Position numbers and translations under genes: made by a program. Shown piece after piece: positions 1 to 12,427 of a stretch of DNA of 37,366 nt. The notes under the pieces are model-generated. The model was not told the DNA's origin. It was given only the letters and a program-made list of their open reading frames with translations, and did not search any database. Each line of letters starts with the position of its first letter. The first letter of the stretch is position 1. This stretch comes from Purshia tridentata (Eukaryota > Streptophyta > Magnoliopsida > Rosales > Rosaceae), in the NCBI GenBank assembly GCA_003254885.1, contig QANT01003171.1, positions 1 through 37,366 on the forward strand. Reading direction: 5' to 3'.

Positions 1-1900
1 ACCCCAAGCCACCACTTCTCTCCAAACCCATTTGGGAGCATGCTGTAGAAAAATACAGAAAGGTTCGGCAATTTATGACTAAATATAAGTAATATGTTCG
101 ATAGAATACCTCTGAATGCTTTTTTTAAACACATATATTTTCCATTCGGTAGTTGCTTACTGAAAACACTGCCTACGTTCGACAATAGGATGCCGAATAA
201 CCACCAAAATTTCAACACACCAGTGTCAAAAAATTTCTAAATAGGCGAAGATGTAGTGGGGTCGCATTGGTGGCTGGGTCGAGTGGGGTGAGGGCGCAGC
301 GGCTGGGTGGGGTCGCGCCAGTGTTTGAGTTGGGTAGGGTGGGGGTGAGTGGTCTGGTGAGGGAAGGAGGAAAATGAAGAATTTTTTTTTTTTACTAGAG
401 GGGCAAAAAGGGAAAAAAAAAAGTGAAAGGGTAGTCAACTCAGCACAAGAAGGTGATCGGAATAACCTGGGCCATTGAGATATCAAATTAAAATACGATT
501 TATAATTAAGATACTAAAATGTAATTTATTAAAAGAAATTGACAGCCCACATTTAACTTATCCAAAAAAATTTTAATAAATCTTTAATCTTTAATCTTTA
601 GTTTTTAATATTATAATACTAGGATAGTGGTTTGGTGTTGCAATCTTCAACAAATTTTAAATTTTCATAAATATCATTCATTCAACTTAATAAATAAAGA
701 TATAATTGTAAAATAAAAAAATTAAAATAAAATTTAAAAATAAAAAACACCTCACTCCCTTCAAAGGTGGATAGAATAATAATAATTTATTAAACAATAA
801 AAATATAAAAACACATATTTTAAATTTTAATTAACATATGCAGAGCACGTACTAAGAGTTTAGTATAAATAATAAAAAGAGTAAAGGAATTTCAATACTC
901 TCTCAAGCACTAAAAATTAGCTACACATTACTAATGTTTAGTTTAAAATTTTTAACGTCTTCAACTTTTGGGGGTGTGTTCAAATATAATTTTAAATTAC
1001 TTTGGTTGAATTAAAAAGTCTAACGGTATTCAATTAAGACTTTTAATGAATTAAATTAAGATTTTCAAAGAGTCCATAATTTGTATTATATTCAAAAAGT
1101 CATTGATTTTTTTAAAATTTTTAATTTGGTGAAGTTTCCTTTAGAGAGTAAGATATAAATACTAAAGTCTAATAATACTCCAACCTCCACCCCAAAGATT
1201 TTTATGAATTTCAAAATTAATTTTTGTTTAGAGCCTTCCTTTTCTTTTTACCTTTCTCCTTCGTCTACTTAAACCCTAATCCTAAAAATTGATAGGCCAA
1301 ATAGAAAGATTGCATGATAGCATGTGTTTGTACCTTTTGCATTGTACTTTGAGGACCCTTTGTATAGGGACATATGTGATATGTCAAATATAAGTTGATG
1401 TTTTTTTCTATTTTAATCAAACTGTTAATTTATTTTATAACTGCTACATAATCAAATAATATTCGATTAAATTGATTTTTTGTAGAAATAATATTTAATA
1501 GGGAATCTAAAATATGGTAGGTTCCAATCTTGAACCTACACTGCCGAACAAGTCTTTTAAGAGATTAGGTGGATGAGCAGGTTCACCAATGGGGGAACAC
1601 AAGCATTGCCCAAAATAAGTGAATGTAATGAATCGATAATGAAAGTGACAATAGGAATTGATTTAGAATTTAGGGTGATTTAATTATAAGGTACTAATTA
1701 TTGAAAAAGTTAATTAAAAACACTCAAACTCAATAATTTACTTATAGCTCACCTTTTATTTAATTTGTAGGTAACATCAATTTATCCATAACCACAAATT
1801 TAATTTCAAGGTAATAACAACTCAGCTATCAAGAAAAAGACAGAAAATGACAAGGAAAAAATTAAAACAACTCAATCGGTGGATGTTTATTGATTATACT
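1..1900. other. AT-rich intergenic DNA, no gene
   Basis: I find no credible coding exon here. Only short open frames without family resemblance occur; the minus-strand frame at 226-486 is low-complexity Pro/Ser/His sequence over a G-rich stretch. The first 210 bases contain TTCGGCA- and TGCCGAA-like words that may be remnants of an old inverted repeat, but I could not define ends. The rest is AT-rich with homopolymer runs. Confidence 0.6.
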
Positions 1901-1904
1901 GGTA

Positions 1905-2225
1905 TGACAAGTGAAACTGAAACTAATAATTCAAGAACAAATCTAAACTTTAATTACAGTTTCTGAAACTGTAATTCAGTTTCAGTTTAATTCTGAAATT
2001 TAATTACAATTTTAGAACTGAAATTGAGACTGAATTACAGTTTCAAAATTAAAACTAAAACTGAATTACAGTAGTTTCAGAACTAAAACTGAAACTGAAA
2101 ATGAAGTACATTAGTTTCAGAACTGAAACTGAAACTAAATTATAGTTTCAGAATTGAAACTGAAACTGAATTACATTAGTTTTAGAACTGAAACTGTGTT
2201 TCAGTTTGATTTTGAAATTGAAACT
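1905..2225. repeat. Degenerate GAAACT / AGTTTC hexamer repeat block
   Basis: About 320 bp are built from variants of CTGAAACTGAATTACAGTTT and its complement. The words occur in both orientations, so the block can fold back on itself as many imperfect hairpins. The copies are degenerate, so this is not a fresh microsatellite. The short open frames across it (2148-2372 minus, 2206-2415 plus) are by-products of the repeat. Confidence 0.75.
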
Positions 2226-2468
2226 GATTTTAAGAAGAACAATATTGAATTGCAACCTCATTATGACAAAAATTGAATTCCATAAGATCAATGTGGCATT
2301 GAACCTTAAAAAAGAAAAACAAAAAACAAAATTAAAAGAACTTATGATCTTCATGCATTCCTTCTTGCACAATATGAAAAAATTTATGGTTGTGAATGTT
2401 GGGCCTTGTACGTGATGTTGAGGCAGATTTCATTAATTAGTTTGGGTGGCCTTTATTTGGCCACGTCA

Positions 2469-2896
2469 AGTGGCAGATCCAGGATTTCTAACTTGGGAGG
2501 TCAACGTTAGGACATCTTTTTGGTTGGTGCTGCGTAGTGGCAGCCAAATTTTTAAAGAACCGTGCACAAACTTGAGATTTATATGTAATATTAATAATAG
2601 AACAATCCCTCAATCAAAGCCAGCTCTAACTTTTGGAAAACCCGAGCTAAAATATAAACTTCGCTCCTAATCTTACTTGTTAGAAAATATATATATATAT
2701 ATATATATATATTTTAATTCCATCCATAGAAAGCAAGTAAAAAATACTCTCCACAAATCCAAATGAAAAATACTTTTTTTTTTTGGTATGAAAAATACTC
2801 TACTTAACCTCTCTATAAAGATCTATTTTTTTTATTGTTTTTAATACATATATATTATACACATACATTATAATACATATCTAATAATTAAAAAAA

Positions 2897-2928
<32 letters not shown>

Positions 2929-3312
2929 TGCTTCCATGCTTGAATTGGGAATTTGGGGGTTTTGGGTTTGATTTTCAGGTGGGAGAGGGTGGGTTGCTAT
3001 ACTGGTATAGCCTATAGCTTCAGTTTTATTTTATTTTATTTTAATTCCTGGCTCAAAAATAAAAACTAAAGAGAATTAGAGAAACCCAGAAATGAGAACC
3101 AAAAGCAGCCAAACACTTAAGCACGTAACGGTGCCTGGTGGTGCACTAGTGCCATTGGTAGCCTCCGAATCAGGGGGTCATCGTTCGGTGGCAGGGGGTC
3201 GCTTTCCACAACTCTAGGGGTCATTTCCTCATTTACGAGGTGCTTTGGGAGTTGTCATGCCGGTCGGCGATGGGTCGCCCAACCCCCCCTTTTTCTATGT
3301 GCATCCGCCACT
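2469..3312. mobile_element. Small non-autonomous DNA transposon-like insertion with 10-bp target duplication
   Basis: The left end reads AGTGGCAGATCCA and the right end, on the opposite strand, AGTGGCGGATGCA, matching at 11 of 13 positions as a short terminal inverted repeat. The flanks are GGCCACGTCA (2459-2468) and GGCCACATCA (3313-3322), a 10-bp duplication with one mismatch. The 844-bp interior has no transposase frame and contains an (AT)n run at about 2687-2712 and a (CT)n run at about 2898-2926. A 9-11 bp duplication is typical of Mutator-like elements, but the short inverted repeat makes the superfamily uncertain. Confidence 0.6.
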
Positions 3313-3322
3313 GGCCACATCA

Positions 3323-3937
3323 CCTGCTCTTGGAAAGCTTCCAAAGGAAGCTTGCTAGTTGTAGGCTAAAGGCAGCTTGCTGACTTATTTCTTTTGTGTG
3401 TTTGTTTCTCTTGTTTGAATATAGACGCAGTGAAGAGGAAAGAAAATTAAGGAGAAGGCGAAGCTTAGGTACGTGGAAGGCATATAAACACAGTGAAAAG
3501 GAAAATAACAAAAGAAATTGAAAAATTAAAGGAGAACAAAAAAGTAAATGACAGTAATTAAACAAAAAACACATATCCACATAATAAGCTATGTTATCTT
3601 ATTATTAAAATTACATACCTTATTACTAATGTTGAAGTATATGCGTATTAGAGAGTAAATAAGATGCAATTTATGCATCCTACACTAATTACCTCTAGAA
3701 TTTAATTAGCAAAATGAGGTAATATTGTGGAGCCCTTTCATATATAAATCCAGAACCATAGGTGGCATTAAAGACTCATTAACATGTGCTGCCGCAATAG
3801 CTCATCCTCATTAGCATCACATTACAATTTATTAATAGCACCGTCAATAGCGGATTAGCTCACTTTTTTTTTTTTTGGATCCATTTGCTCACACTTTCGA
3901 CTTTATATATGCAATGACATTGTTGCTTTAATTGTGT
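3323..3937. other. Intergenic DNA, nothing recognised
   Basis: AT-rich sequence with a poly(T) run near 3866-3877. The minus-strand frame at 3320-3580 is hydrophobic and Ser/Phe-rich, resembles no family I know, and lacks gene context. Confidence 0.5.
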
Positions 3938-3995
3938 GATAAAGGTTGTTTGGCTTTAAACAGATTGATAAAGGTTGTTTGTCTTTAAACAGATG
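3938..3995. repeat. 29-bp tandem duplication
   Basis: Two adjacent copies of a 29-bp unit starting GATAAAGGTTGTTTG, at 3938-3966 and 3967-3995, differ at only a couple of positions. The near identity suggests a recent slippage or replication duplication in noncoding DNA. Confidence 0.85.
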
Positions 3996-4197
3996 CATGA
4001 ACTCCCCCTCACCCAAGGTGTAAAATTTCGTTTTTGGGAGGGGACGAAATTTTGAAATCTTCCCTTAAAAATTTCGAGTAAATTTCGAATAAAACTCAAA
4101 CCCTAATAATCAAAATCACAATTACACAAAATTGGCACCTCAGACCTTAGGGGAATGAAAGCTTACGGTGACAGAAAGAAAACCCACAAAAAAAAAA

Positions 4198-4600
4198 ATG
4201 TTGATTAAAGCTCGGAGGTGGCCGGAATTGGAGAAAGAATCCGGCGGTGGCTCACTTTTATTTTGCAATTTCCGATGCTTGTAGTGGCCGGTTGGCGTGG
4301 AGGAAGGAGGGAGAAGATGGCCGGGGCCTGGGGTTCCCGTTGGTGGCCTTGGGTTGGCCGGAAAAGGTTGGCTTGGTGGCCGGATTTTGTAGTGGCAGCC
4401 ACTGTGAAGGAGGAAGAAAAAAATAAAAAAAAGACCAAGTCACTGCTCACGCACGGTCTGGGGGAAAGGAAAGGAAAAAGAGAAGGAAAAGAAAAAAAAG
4501 AAAGAAAGGAAAAAAAAGGAAGGAAAAGGGAAAAATGAAGAAAAGAAAAAAAGGAAAGAAGAAAAAGAAAGAAAAAAAGGAAAAAAAAAGAAAAAAATTT
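4198..4600. repeat. GC-richer block followed by a long polypurine (A/G) tract
   Basis: Positions 4210-4440 are GC-richer than the surroundings and rich in GGCCGG and GGTGGC words, resembling a decayed transposon fragment. Positions 4456-4600 are almost entirely A and G on the plus strand (GGAAAAGAAAAAG-type words). The open frames across it on both strands (Lys/Glu/Arg-rich on plus, Phe/Ser/Leu-rich on minus) follow from composition and are not genes. Confidence 0.7.
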
Positions 4601-4687
4601 AGAGTTAATTGGGTTTTGAGACATTTAAACAATTGAAAAAAAAGTTTAGGCTTTTGTTTGAGGTTTTATTTAGTCTTTTAACTTTAG

Positions 4688-4742
4688 AATTTCGTTTGGT
4701 CTTTGATTTTAGANAATTTCGTTTGGTCTTTGATTTTAGAGT
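4688..4742. repeat. 27-bp tandem repeat containing the unresolved base
   Basis: Two copies of AATTTCGTTTGGTCTTTGAT plus TTTAGA follow each other with a 27-bp period. The single N of the window (4714) sits exactly at their junction, so copy number or the junction base may be an assembly ambiguity. Confidence 0.85.
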
Positions 4743-5880
4743 TTTTTTTGTTTTTTTAAATCATAAACCTTAATACATTCTACACAAAAAAATAATTAAA
4801 AGTATCTTAAAATACCTAAATTTCTAATATTTTATACTTTATTCTAAAAAAAATAGAGTACAAATAATGTACTAATTTCATTTATTAATAATACTAATAT
4901 TATTTAACTGTATTTGTCTCCAGCGCTCATTATAAATATTTTATATCACATGAAACCTACTATAGGATTTAGTTTTCTCAATATTTTTTATGAAGGTTGT
5001 AAGTAATATGCTAAATAAATATATAGTAAAGTTTCATTCAAAATTTCTGTATTTTAATAGTAATTTTTGTTATTTTTATTTAATTTTTGTTGAAATTTAA
5101 AATTTCTTGAAATTTCCATCGAAAATTTCCATAAAATTGAAATTTAACTCCTTTCTCTCTCCTAATCTTCTTGGCACGTTGCCAGTAAAATAATCAATTT
5201 CCACAGCACATTTTACAGCATGGTCGTCCCTCCACACTATCATGTGCCACACAACACAACTTGTTATTTTTATTTTTTAAATATATTATTTCTCACTTTT
5301 TTTTTATTTTATGTGATAAATTATTTTTGCTCTTGATTATAAAATTATTAATTATTTAAAATCTATGTTATTATCATCAACCAATTAATTATCGATATGA
5401 CAGCGTTTGAAATGTTTGAAATTTAATTTTCTATCTAATATAAAAATCTTTTATTATACAATAAACAACATTTTTTGATCTGCCAGAGGGCCACAATAAA
5501 CAACTACTTAGAACTTAGAGAGAGAGAGAGAGAGAGAGTCTTGACTCTTAATGATGGCAAAGAAGCCACATGCGACAAAGAGATGCTTATCCTCAAGACC
5601 CAATCCCTATTGTTCCAAAGTTAACAGCTCCAAAACACCGTGGCATTTCAATACAGGTATATTCTCGGAAATCCAGAACACGCCCGCAATTATCAAATTA
5701 CCCCCACCTTTCTCACAATTTACCCATTCACCATTCCAAACGGGATTTTATCAACCATGGGCAACTTCGTCATAGCAAAGATCACACACGTGCGCCCACG
5801 TTGCATTCCATAGACGCCATCCATTTAAATTCCCCGACTACCCTACCAATACCGCATTGAACTATATCAAATTCAAGGTT
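4743..5880. other. AT-rich intergenic DNA upstream of the CRWN gene
   Basis: No supported gene. There is an (AG)11 microsatellite at 5517-5538. Two overlapping plus-strand frames at 5551-5860 lack family resemblance. Around 5090-5145 GAAATTT-rich words recur, as in decayed plant repeats. The segment closest to 5880 may hold distal promoter elements, but I recognise none. Confidence 0.5.
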
Positions 5881-6383
5881 ATACTAGTAATTGCCAGAAT
5901 GGAATTCCTGGCGGGCCCATAAATAAAAAAAAGAAGGAACGTGAGTGATCCGCGCAAAGCACACAAAAGGTAGCTGAACACAGAGAGAGAAAGAAACTGT
6001 GTTGCTTCGAGAGGTTATCGGACTTCAAATCTCCTATTCGCCGGAATTGGGGAAGTCCGTTCACGTCCGGAATAGGGTTCTTGTTAAGAGTGAGAAGGCG
6101 GATAGAAAGAGAGATAGCCTGCTAAGTTAATGTTCTCATTTTCGTTCGAATTGGGACTTCAATTCACCGGAATTTATCAATTCACCGGAATTTAGCAATT
6201 CCGATCGCGTCGAGGCTTTGGTTTTCACTCGCAAAAGTTCGTTCGTTGCTTCAATCAGGGAATTTTCTCGAATTAAAGTTTTTCGGTTTCTGAATTTTAG
6301 GGTTTTCTTGAATCCCGTGTGCATGTGCTTATGAAGTTGAAGTTACGATCTATCTTTTTGGGGTTATTGTGGAAAGTTTCTTG
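5881..6383 (+). promoter_or_regulatory. Probable proximal promoter and 5' leader of the CRWN gene
   Basis: About 500 bp before the CRWN start codon is less AT-rich than the upstream DNA and contains GAGAGAGAAAG at about 5982, typical of plant leaders. A duplicated word, TCACCGGAATTTA(T/G)CAATTC, lies near 6166-6202. The transcription start cannot be placed from sequence alone. The frame can be read upstream to a GTG at 6369, but plant initiation should use the ATG at 6384. Confidence 0.45.
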
Positions 6384-9300
6384 ATGTTTACGCCGCAGCG
6401 GTGGTCGGGTTGGTCTCTTACGCCTAGAACTGGGCCCGAGAAGACCGGAACTGGGTCGGGCTCGAACATGAAATCGGGTACTCCGAATTTGAACTCTGAG
6501 GGGGATGGGAACGTTGCGAAGGGGAAAGGGGTTGCCTTGTTTGAACCCACGACACCGGGTTCGGGTTCGCTGCTTGAGAATGGGGGGAAGATGTTAGTGG
6601 GGTCCGGCGAGGCAGCCACCGACCGCGAAGAGTTAGCTCAGAAGGTTTCAGAGCTCGAAAATGAGGTTGGTGGAGTGTAACTGATGTATTTTTAAATTTT
6701 GCAATGTTCGATATGCTACCATGTCAAGCGTTCAACTTGTGCATAATATTGGATAAAGAGAAAGTATTCGAATTTGTTGATTTTCTTTTCTTCTGGGTAT
6801 GTGATTTAGGAGCATGATGGTTGGTGGAATTGACTTGAATAGGATAATTAACGTAGTTATTGACTTTGTGTTTATGTGGAAGTTTGAGTGAATGCGCTTC
6901 TAATTTCATCCCTATAGTTTGGTTGGTAATCTAAAATGTTTAGTCTGTAGTCCATAATCTGCAGGAAAGATTTCCAAGTCAACTTCAATGCGATATCGCA
7001 AAACTAGTTAGTGGCACATTAGTGCTGTGTGGTTACAATACTAGTTTGTGGATTATAAAAATAACATCTCTTCCCAAGTCATCAATGGTAGGGTAGTTCA
7101 TATTATTAATGTTCTCATAATGCTGAGGGATAATCCGATTATTTCGGTGTCGCTAGATGCCGAGCTTAAAAGAGTAAAGAAAAACAAAAGAGAGGTTCTT
7201 AACATTGGAATTGAAGGTTTGATGATATCTGCAAAACTTCATTATGGAATAATCTTGATTTTTTTTTAAAAAATTGAATGTACATTATATAGAGGGAAAA
7301 TTATGAATATCTTAAGGGGTATGAGGTAAGGAAATAAGTTCTCTATTGTCAGCATGACAGTGGCCTTTTTGTTCATAAATATTCCATATATATAGTGTCA
7401 TTGTGACTCATATCTGAGTCAGGTGGATGTGGTTTAATGGTTGTTAATTACTGTAGCCCCTTATCCATACTCTAAGTATAGACTTTACAGTTTACAAATT
7501 GTTTTGGATTGGCTGAATTTGACAAGGTTCTAGTCTTTGTTCCTATTTGAGGTATGCTTTCTTATTATTAATATTATGCATGTCTCTGTGACCAGCTTTT
7601 TGAATACCAATACAATATGGGGCTGCTCTTGATTGAGAAAAAGGAGTGGACTTCTAGGCATGAAGAACTCAGGCAGTCATTAGCTGAAGCAAAAGATGCT
7701 GTCAGAAGAGAACAAGCTGCACATTTGATTGCAATATCTGAAATTGAAAAGCGAGAGGAGAATTTGAGGAAGGCCTTGGGGGTTGAGAAGCAGTGTGTGC
7801 TTGATGTAAGATTATCTTCCCCATTTCCAGTTTCAGACTCCCCTAATTGTACATTATTTATTTAATTCTTCTCTCTCTCGCAGCCTCACTTTCTTTCCCC
7901 CATATATTTTTCTCCCTAGAAGAAAAATAAAGATAAACTAAATTGAATAAAGATTAGTGGTCAAATCTCAATTTGTTGAAATCCTAAGCCTTGGACAGCC
8001 ATGGAAAACTCCATTTTTATTTTGGTATGGACAATTCCTTAGAGGTTTCTAAGTTTCTTTGGTCTGACCGAGGGATGGTCTCAATAAACCTTATTTGTAC
8101 TAGTTTAGTCACGTGTGGAAGGAAGTTGTGATCTTAAATAGGTTTCAGGGATTTATTAAATATTTTTCTTTTGTGAAATGAAGCTTGTGGCTTCATTTGC
8201 TGGAATGAAGCTTGTGGCTTGATGGTTATTGTTGAAATCTGTTTTATTCTTTAGAAAACAAATTGTGTTTGGCATTTGCTAATAAGTGGTAGATTCGTTC
8301 TGCAGCTGGAGAAGGCCTTGCGTGAAATTCGTTCAGAAAATGCAGAAATTAAGTTTACTGCTGATTCAAAGTTGGCCGAGGCAAATGCTTTGGTTGCTAG
8401 CATAGAAGAGAAATCTTTGGAGCTAGAGGCCAAGTTGCGTGCTGCTGATGCCAAGCTAGCTGAGGTGAGCCGGAAAAGTTCAGAGATAGAGAGAAAATCA
8501 AAAGACTTGGAGGCTCGGGAAGGTGCACTTCGGAGAGATCGGTTATCCTTCAATTCTGAGTATGATCAGGCCCTTGATATTTGGGTTTAGAGGGGAGGGG
8601 GTGGTGGAGTTAATCAAATGTTCACAATCCATTACTTTGAAGCAACTCTGAAAAACTTTAAATATTAAAGCTGTTTATTGTTTTAACTTAGCTGGTTTGA
8701 CTTTCTTCAGACAGGAAGCACATGAGACTTCGTTGTCTAAGCGGAGGGAGGATTTGCTAGAATGGGAAAGGAAATTGCAAGAGGGAGAAGAGAGGCTAGC
8801 CAAGGGTCAAAGAATTCTCAACCAAAGAGAGGAGAGGGCAAATGAGAATGATAGGATTTTTAAGCAGAAAGAGAAGGACCTTGAAGATGCACAGAAGAAG
8901 ATTGATGCTTCTTACGAAGAATTGAAAAGGAAAGAAGTAGATGTAAGCAGCAGGCTGGCAAATCTGTCTCTGAAAGAAAAGGCAAGTAGTTCTTTATGGT
9001 GAGCTTTTTTTCAATTTTTCATAATTCACCTGTTAGTAAGAAGTTTCTTTTATATGCAGGAACATGATGTTATGAGAATGAACCTAGAGATGAAGGAGAA
9101 GGAGTTACTTGCGCTGGAAGAAGAGCTCAATGCTAGAGAAAGAGTAAGTTGATAGAGATGGACACATTAAAAGCATTTTGGACCTTATGTGATGATCCTG
9201 TGTGGCTTGTGTGGTCATCAAAGTTAACTTAGAACTAACACTTGGAAACTTGTTACAACTAACATCTGGAAACTTGTTAGGGTCTAACATGTCATTTTAT

Positions 9301-12300
9301 ATGTTCGTATCGGATGTAGGTTAAATTTTTTGTGGAAAAATTAGCCATTTCAATGAATTTGGCATTCAAAAGGTTTAAAACTCTATTCATTTGGGATCTA
9401 TTGTTTTGTGGGGTGCCTTGTGGTTGAATTTTATAAGAGTGAAATCATTGTTCTGTTACTGTGATCATGCACCTGACTCTTTTCTGTTGCTTGGGACACA
9501 CAGGTTGCAGTGCAGAAGCTTATTGATGAACACAATGCAATTCTGGATGCGAAGAAATGTGAATTTGAGTTGGAAATTGAGCAAAAGAGAAAATCCTTGG
9601 ATGATGAATTGAGAAACAGGGTGGTCGATGTAGAGAAGAAGGAATCTGAAATCAGTCACATGGAGGAGAAGGTTGCAAAACGGGAGCAGGCATTGGAAAA
9701 GAGATGGGAAAAGTTCAGGGAGAAAGAGAAGGACTATGAATCAAAAATGAAAGCCCTTAAGGAAAAAGAGAAGTCCATTAAATCTGAGGAGAAGAACTTG
9801 GGAACCGAGAAGAAACAAATACTTGCTGATAAAGAGGATTTGGCTAGGCTTTTGGCTGAAGTTGAGAAGAGAAGGGCTGATAATGAAGAACAGCTACAGA
9901 AGATTAGTGAGGAGAGGGATCGACTCAAAATAAGTGAAGAAGAGAGGTCAGAATATCACCGGTTGCAGTTGGAATTAAAACAGGAAATTGACGAGTACAT
10001 GCAACAGAAAGAACTGCTTCTGAAGGAAGCTGAAGACTTGAAGCAGCAAAAGGATCTTTTTGAGAGAGAATGGGAAGAGCTGGATGACAAAAGAGCTGAG
10101 ATTGAGAAGGAGCTGAAAAATGTGACTGAACATAAGGAAGAAGTAGAAAAACTGAAACGCATTGAAGAAGAGAGGTTGAAGAATGAAAAGGCGGTGGCAC
10201 AGGACTACATACAGAGGGAGCAAGAAGATTTTAAATTGGCCAAGGAATCATTTGCAGCCCAAATGGAGCATGAGAAGTCAGTACTAGCTGAAAAAGCTCA
10301 AAGTGAGAGAATCCAAATGCAGCATGAATTTGAGACGCGGAAAATAGAACTTGAAACTGATATGCAGAATCGGTTGGAAGAGATGGAGAAACCCTTGCGT
10401 GAAAGGGAGAAGTCTTTTGCTGAAGAAAGAGAGAGAGATTTAGACAATGTTAATTACTTGAGAGAAGTAGCTAGAAGAGAAATGGAAGAAATTAAAGTGG
10501 AAAGGCATAAAATAGAAAAGGAAAGACAAGAAGCTGATGCAAATAAGGAGCATCTTGAAAGGCACCGTGTTGAAATAAGAAAACACATTAGTGAACTTCT
10601 GGACCTTAACCAGAAACTGAGAGACCGACGGGAACAATTTCTTAAGGAGAGAGGATGTCTAATTTCAATAATTGAGGAACTGAAGAGTTGCAAGAACTGT
10701 GGTGAAATGATCTCCAATTTTGAGTTTTCTATTCTACAACCTTCAACTGAAATTGAAAATGCAGAGATCCTTCCCTTGCCAAGACTGGGTGATGACTATG
10801 TGAAGGAATATCTCGGTGAAAATCTGGCTGCTGCTGAGAGGCAAAATAATGAGATATTTTCTGGTGTTGATTCAAGATCTCCTGTTTCTGGTGGAATGTC
10901 TTGGCTTCGCAAATGCACCTCAAAAATTAAGATTTTTAATTTCTCTCCAGGGAAAAAGATTGAGTCTGGCGGTGCTCTTCAAAATTTGGCAAGGGAGACA
11001 CCATTTTCTGATGAGAAAAATGTAGAAACATCCAAAAGAGTACATGGCACTGAAAATGAGGCTGAGCTCTACTTTAGAGTTGCAAGTGATTCTTTTGATG
11101 TTCAGAGGATTGAATCTGACAACAGCATCAGAGAAGTTGAAGCTGATCAAAATCCTTCAGCTGATGAACTCAGCCACATCAACAGTGAGGCACCTGATGT
11201 CCCAGAAGATTCTCAGCCTTCTGGTTCAAAGGGTGGTCGTCAAAAGCCACGTAGGAGAGGCAGGCCTGGAGTTAACAGAACACGCTCTGTGAAAGAAGTT
11301 GTCAAAGATGCCAAGGCTATACTTGGGGAGGATTTTGAAACAAATGACAGCGAGTATCCAAATGGGGTTCCTGAGGATTCTGCCAATATGCATACTGAAA
11401 GCCATGGTGGTTCTAGTCTTGCTGGTAAAAGAACAGCAAGAAATGGACGGAAGCGTGGCCATGCTCAGACATCTCAAATTGCTGTAAGTGAGCATGGTGG
11501 GGATGATAGTGAAGGACGGTCTGACAGTCTCATGGCTGGCCAGCGTAAGAGGAGGCGAGAGAAAGTTCCTCCAGATGAGCAAGCTCTAGGGGAAAGACGG
11601 TACAATCTCCGGCGACACAAAACGTAAGTCCTTCAATTGTTTTACTTGACTGAACCTAGGGCAGGTAAAAGGCACTATGTAATGAACTTGGGAATTCGTT
11701 GTATCGACATGTCAGTTATTTGAGGGTGTTTAAAGCTACCATTTCTAGAGTAGTATGTATCAGACAATGTATAAGTTAGTAACAATATGATTTTAAAAAA
11801 AATTTTATGACACTGTTGGGATTCCTTGGTGGCCATTTTCATGTAACTAACTTGTAAGTTTACACATTTTTTGATCAGTGGAGTTACAGATGCTGCTGCA
11901 GTAGCCTCACCTGACCTTGCCAAAGAAAATGAAGAAGAGGCTGATGTTGCTAGAGGTGCAGAGGCAGGGATTCGTTACTCTAAAGCTGTACCTTCTACTT
12001 CAATAGGAGTTGCTGGTGAGAATGGTGGAAGCACGCACTTTGTGCGGGTGAGTGTACAAGAAGCTTCTTCACTGGCCCATTGAAGTAGATAGCTTTAGGT
12101 TATTTGGATGCTCAGTCTATGTGTGCCAACTCTAATTTTTTTGATGTGATTTTCCGTTTGTGCTTTCTGCTGCAGTGTGGGGCCCTTGCAGACAATCAAG
12201 ATGGTGATGCAAATACAAGAAAAAATTTGGCTGAGAATGCAACAGTGAGTGAAGAGGTGAATGGTTCTCCAGTAGGGGGTCAGGAGTATGTTGATGGAGA

Positions 12301-12427
12301 CGAGTATAGGAGTGAATCCAATGGGGGGGACGCTGTTCCCATTGAAGATGATGAGGAAGACGATGATTTTGGACATCCTGGTCAAGCCTCGATAGGGAAG
12401 AAGCTTTGGACCTTCTTGACAACATAA
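6384..12427 (+). CDS. CRWN1: CRWN/NMCP1-type nuclear lamina-like coiled-coil protein, 8 coding exons, 1213 aa
   Basis: CRWN (NMCP/LINC) proteins line the plant nuclear envelope, set nuclear size and shape and organise heterochromatin. Coding exons: 6384-6665, 7596-7805, 8306-8559, 8711-8981, 9060-9143, 9504-11623, 11879-12047, 12176-12427. I start at the ATG giving MFTPQRW, the family N-terminus. Residues about 95-755 are a long Glu/Lys/Arg-rich coiled coil (early motif [18 protein letters not shown]). Then come CKNCGEM (about 762), the motif [20 protein letters not shown] (about 832), basic nuclear-localisation stretches [17 protein letters not shown] (about 950) and RKRRREK (about 1048), RYNLRRHK, an acidic tail ([13 protein letters not shown]) and the conserved terminus KKLWTFLTT. 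The length fits CRWN1-type members (about 1100-1200 aa). The 78-nt fourth intron starts with GC, not GT. Family identity is firm; the paralogue number is inferred. Confidence 0.93.

Noticed and set aside
4205..4632. Open frames on both strands, up to 139 codons
   Set aside because: Composition is extreme (Lys/Glu-rich one way, Phe/Ser/Leu-rich the other), caused by the polypurine tract; no domain, no splice context.
5551..5860. Two overlapping plus-strand frames upstream of CRWN
   Set aside because: No family resemblance, and the two frames overlap in different phases.
6369..6383. GTG at 6369 as the CRWN start
   Set aside because: Plant nuclear genes rarely initiate at GTG; the ATG at 6384 gives the family N-terminus MFTPQR.
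9734..10717. Several minus-strand open frames inside the CRWN coiled coil
   Set aside because: They are antisense to a well-supported 2.1-kb coding exon; their Ser/Phe/Leu richness mirrors Glu/Lys codons.
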